The notes below the pieces were generated by a model. It was not told where the DNA came from. It was given only the letters and a program-made list of their open reading frames with translations, and searched no databases. Position numbers and translations under genes: made by a program. Below, one piece after another: positions 63,227-64,000 of a DNA stretch of 64,000 nt; position 1 is the first letter of the stretch, and each line of letters starts with the position of its first letter. The DNA comes from Neogemmobacter tilapiae (GTDB lineage Bacteria > Pseudomonadota > Alphaproteobacteria > Rhodobacterales > Rhodobacteraceae), in the NCBI RefSeq assembly GCF_014652215.1, contig NZ_BMYJ01000010.1:1-64000 (forward strand), given 5' to 3'.

Positions 63227-63264
63227 GCGCTGCACGGCTTCCCACGGTACGACCGGGGATCGAC

Positions 63265-63681
63265 ATGACACCGTCGGAACAGCCAGACCAAGGCACAACA
63301 GCCCCGGTCAGCGCTGATCCGGCGGTTTCGTCGTTTGTGCAACCTGTCACCCTGCTGAAACGCGCGGATTTTCTGAAAGCGGCCTCGTCCCGCCGCCAGC
63401 CCATGCCGGGTTTCCTTTTGCAGGCTCGCGCCCGCAACGACGATTCCCCTGCCGTCCGCATCGGATTCACCTGTTCCAAAAAGGTCGGCAATTCCGTCAT
63501 GCGCAACCGCGCCCGTCGCCGCCTGCGCGAAATCGCCCGCGCTGTCTTGCCAAAGACCGCCCGGCCCGGCTGGGACTATGTCCTTGTCGGCCGCCCCGGT
63601 GCCACTGCCGAACGCGCCTTTGCCGATCTTCTGGCCGATCTGGCCCTGGCCATGAAGAAAGTCCACGGGGCCCCCAAATGA
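63265..63681 (+). CDS. rnpA: Ribonuclease P protein component
   Basis: A 138-residue basic protein that helps RNase P RNA cut 5' leaders from tRNA precursors. RIGFTCSKKVGNSVMRNRARRRLRE (from about residue 70) contains the RNR core motif. The 28-residue N-terminal extension before TLLKRADFLKAASS is short-lived-looking and poorly conserved. ATG at 63265 chosen. Ends four bases into yidD. Confidence 0.95.
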   Translation: MTPSEQPDQGTTAPVSADPAVSSFVQPVTLLKRADFLKAASSRRQPMPGFLLQARARNDDSPAVRIGFTCSKKVGNSVMRNRARRRLREIARAVLPKTARPGWDYVLVGRPGATAERAFADLLADLALAMKKVHGAPK

Positions 63682-63926
63682 CCCCCCTCGCGCAGGTTCT
63701 GGCCCTGCCGGTGCGCGCCTATCGCCTGATTCTGTCGCCTTGGGTCGGCCACGGCTGCCGCTTTCAACCCACCTGTTCCGCCTATGCGCTAGAGGCCCTC
63801 GACAAACATGGCGCATTCAAGGGCGGCTATCTGACCGCCCACCGCCTTTGTCGCTGTCATCCTTGGGGCGGTTCCGGCTATGACCCGGTGCCCGGCACCG
63901 ACCCCGACCATGACGCAAAGGCCTAG
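63678..63926 (+). CDS. yidD: YidD, membrane protein insertion efficiency factor
   Basis: An 82-residue protein. YRLILSPWVGHGCRFQPTCSAYALEAL and LTAHRLCRCHPWGG are the YidD signatures, with conserved cysteines. It overlaps rnpA by four bases (ATGA) and usually precedes yidC, which is not in the window. Its stop overlaps the stop of the next minus-strand gene. Confidence 0.95.
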   Translation: MTPLAQVLALPVRAYRLILSPWVGHGCRFQPTCSAYALEALDKHGAFKGGYLTAHRLCRCHPWGGSGYDPVPGTDPDHDAKA

Positions 63927-64000
63927 CGTTTCTCGAACCAGATCGACACATCCCCCACCCGAACGCCATAACGCGACATATAGGCCCGGTTGAACGCCCG
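63923..64000 (-). CDS. C-terminal end of an unidentified protein (partial)
   Basis: The minus strand reads 25 codons (ending RVGDVSIWFEKR) in frame to a TAG, overlapping the yidD stop by three bases. The gene begins beyond the window. The fragment is too short to assign; its basic residues and clean stop support a real gene. Confidence 0.6.
   Translation of the reverse strand, partial: RAFNRAYMSRYGVRVGDVSIWFEKR

Overview
The window is a GC-rich alphaproteobacterial chromosome segment, most like the Rhodobacteraceae (Rhodobacter, Gemmobacter and Tabrizicola group). Pointers are a separate Fo ATP synthase operon with paired b and b' subunits, the division regulator MipZ, a zinc-free L31, 5'-NNATGA-type gene overlaps throughout, and protein sequences typical of that family. 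Nearly all of it is protein coding. One tRNA-Arg(ACG) is visible. I saw no CRISPR array, insertion sequence, rRNA or prophage.

Layout. 1-5055: end of tuf, then an S10-type ribosomal cluster (rpsJ, rplC, rplD, rplW, a terminator and a structured 268-base spacer, then rplB, rpsS, rplV, rpsC, rplP) that stops after rplP. 5072-8844: a 2OG-Fe(II) oxygenase-like protein, an AT-rich inverted repeat, and nth, a PfkB-type adenosine kinase and trxA on the minus strand, then an OmpA-type lipoprotein. 8879-11434: atpI-atpB-atpE-atpF'-atpF. 11639-14391: an ArsR regulator, mipZ, and a lower-GC two-gene cassette of unknown function. 14477-23088: the minus-strand ffh to rpmE translation region, in which ffh, three tandem GNAT acetyltransferases, chorismate mutase, rpsP, a BluB-like nitroreductase, rimM, a membrane protein, trmD, rplS and rpmE lie in order, with a plus-strand DMT transporter inserted. 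23382-34959: an abhydrolase membrane protein, a LysR regulator with a DMT transporter, a sulfotransferase and a glycosyltransferase, small housekeeping genes, polA, and a class A beta-lactamase with an RSG motif.

34998-45679 is the most striking region. It is a complete heme acquisition locus: tonB-exbD-exbD-exbB on the minus strand, and divergently hmuS-hmuT-hmuU-hmuV, a HasA-domain/RTX fusion protein, a TonB-dependent heme receptor and a second HasA-domain/RTX fusion. The expected route is: two secreted hemophores capture heme, the outer-membrane receptor takes it in using energy from the linked TonB-ExbB-ExbD, HmuT-HmuU-HmuV carry it over the inner membrane, and HmuS handles or degrades it in the cytoplasm. 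A short TGAC-N7-GTCGG motif is shared by the hmuS and first hemophore promoters.

45696-64000 holds a DUF2459 protein, a CHCC zinc-finger protein, a DUF1285 protein, a MoxR-DUF58-BatA/DUF4159-large membrane protein operon, a DUF599 protein, an orphan glcD, a ThuA-Gfo/Idh/MocA pair, tRNA-Arg, and a histidine kinase, flavin disulfide reductase and TVP38 protein in one operon. It ends with rpmH-rnpA-yidD and the tail of an unidentified minus-strand gene.
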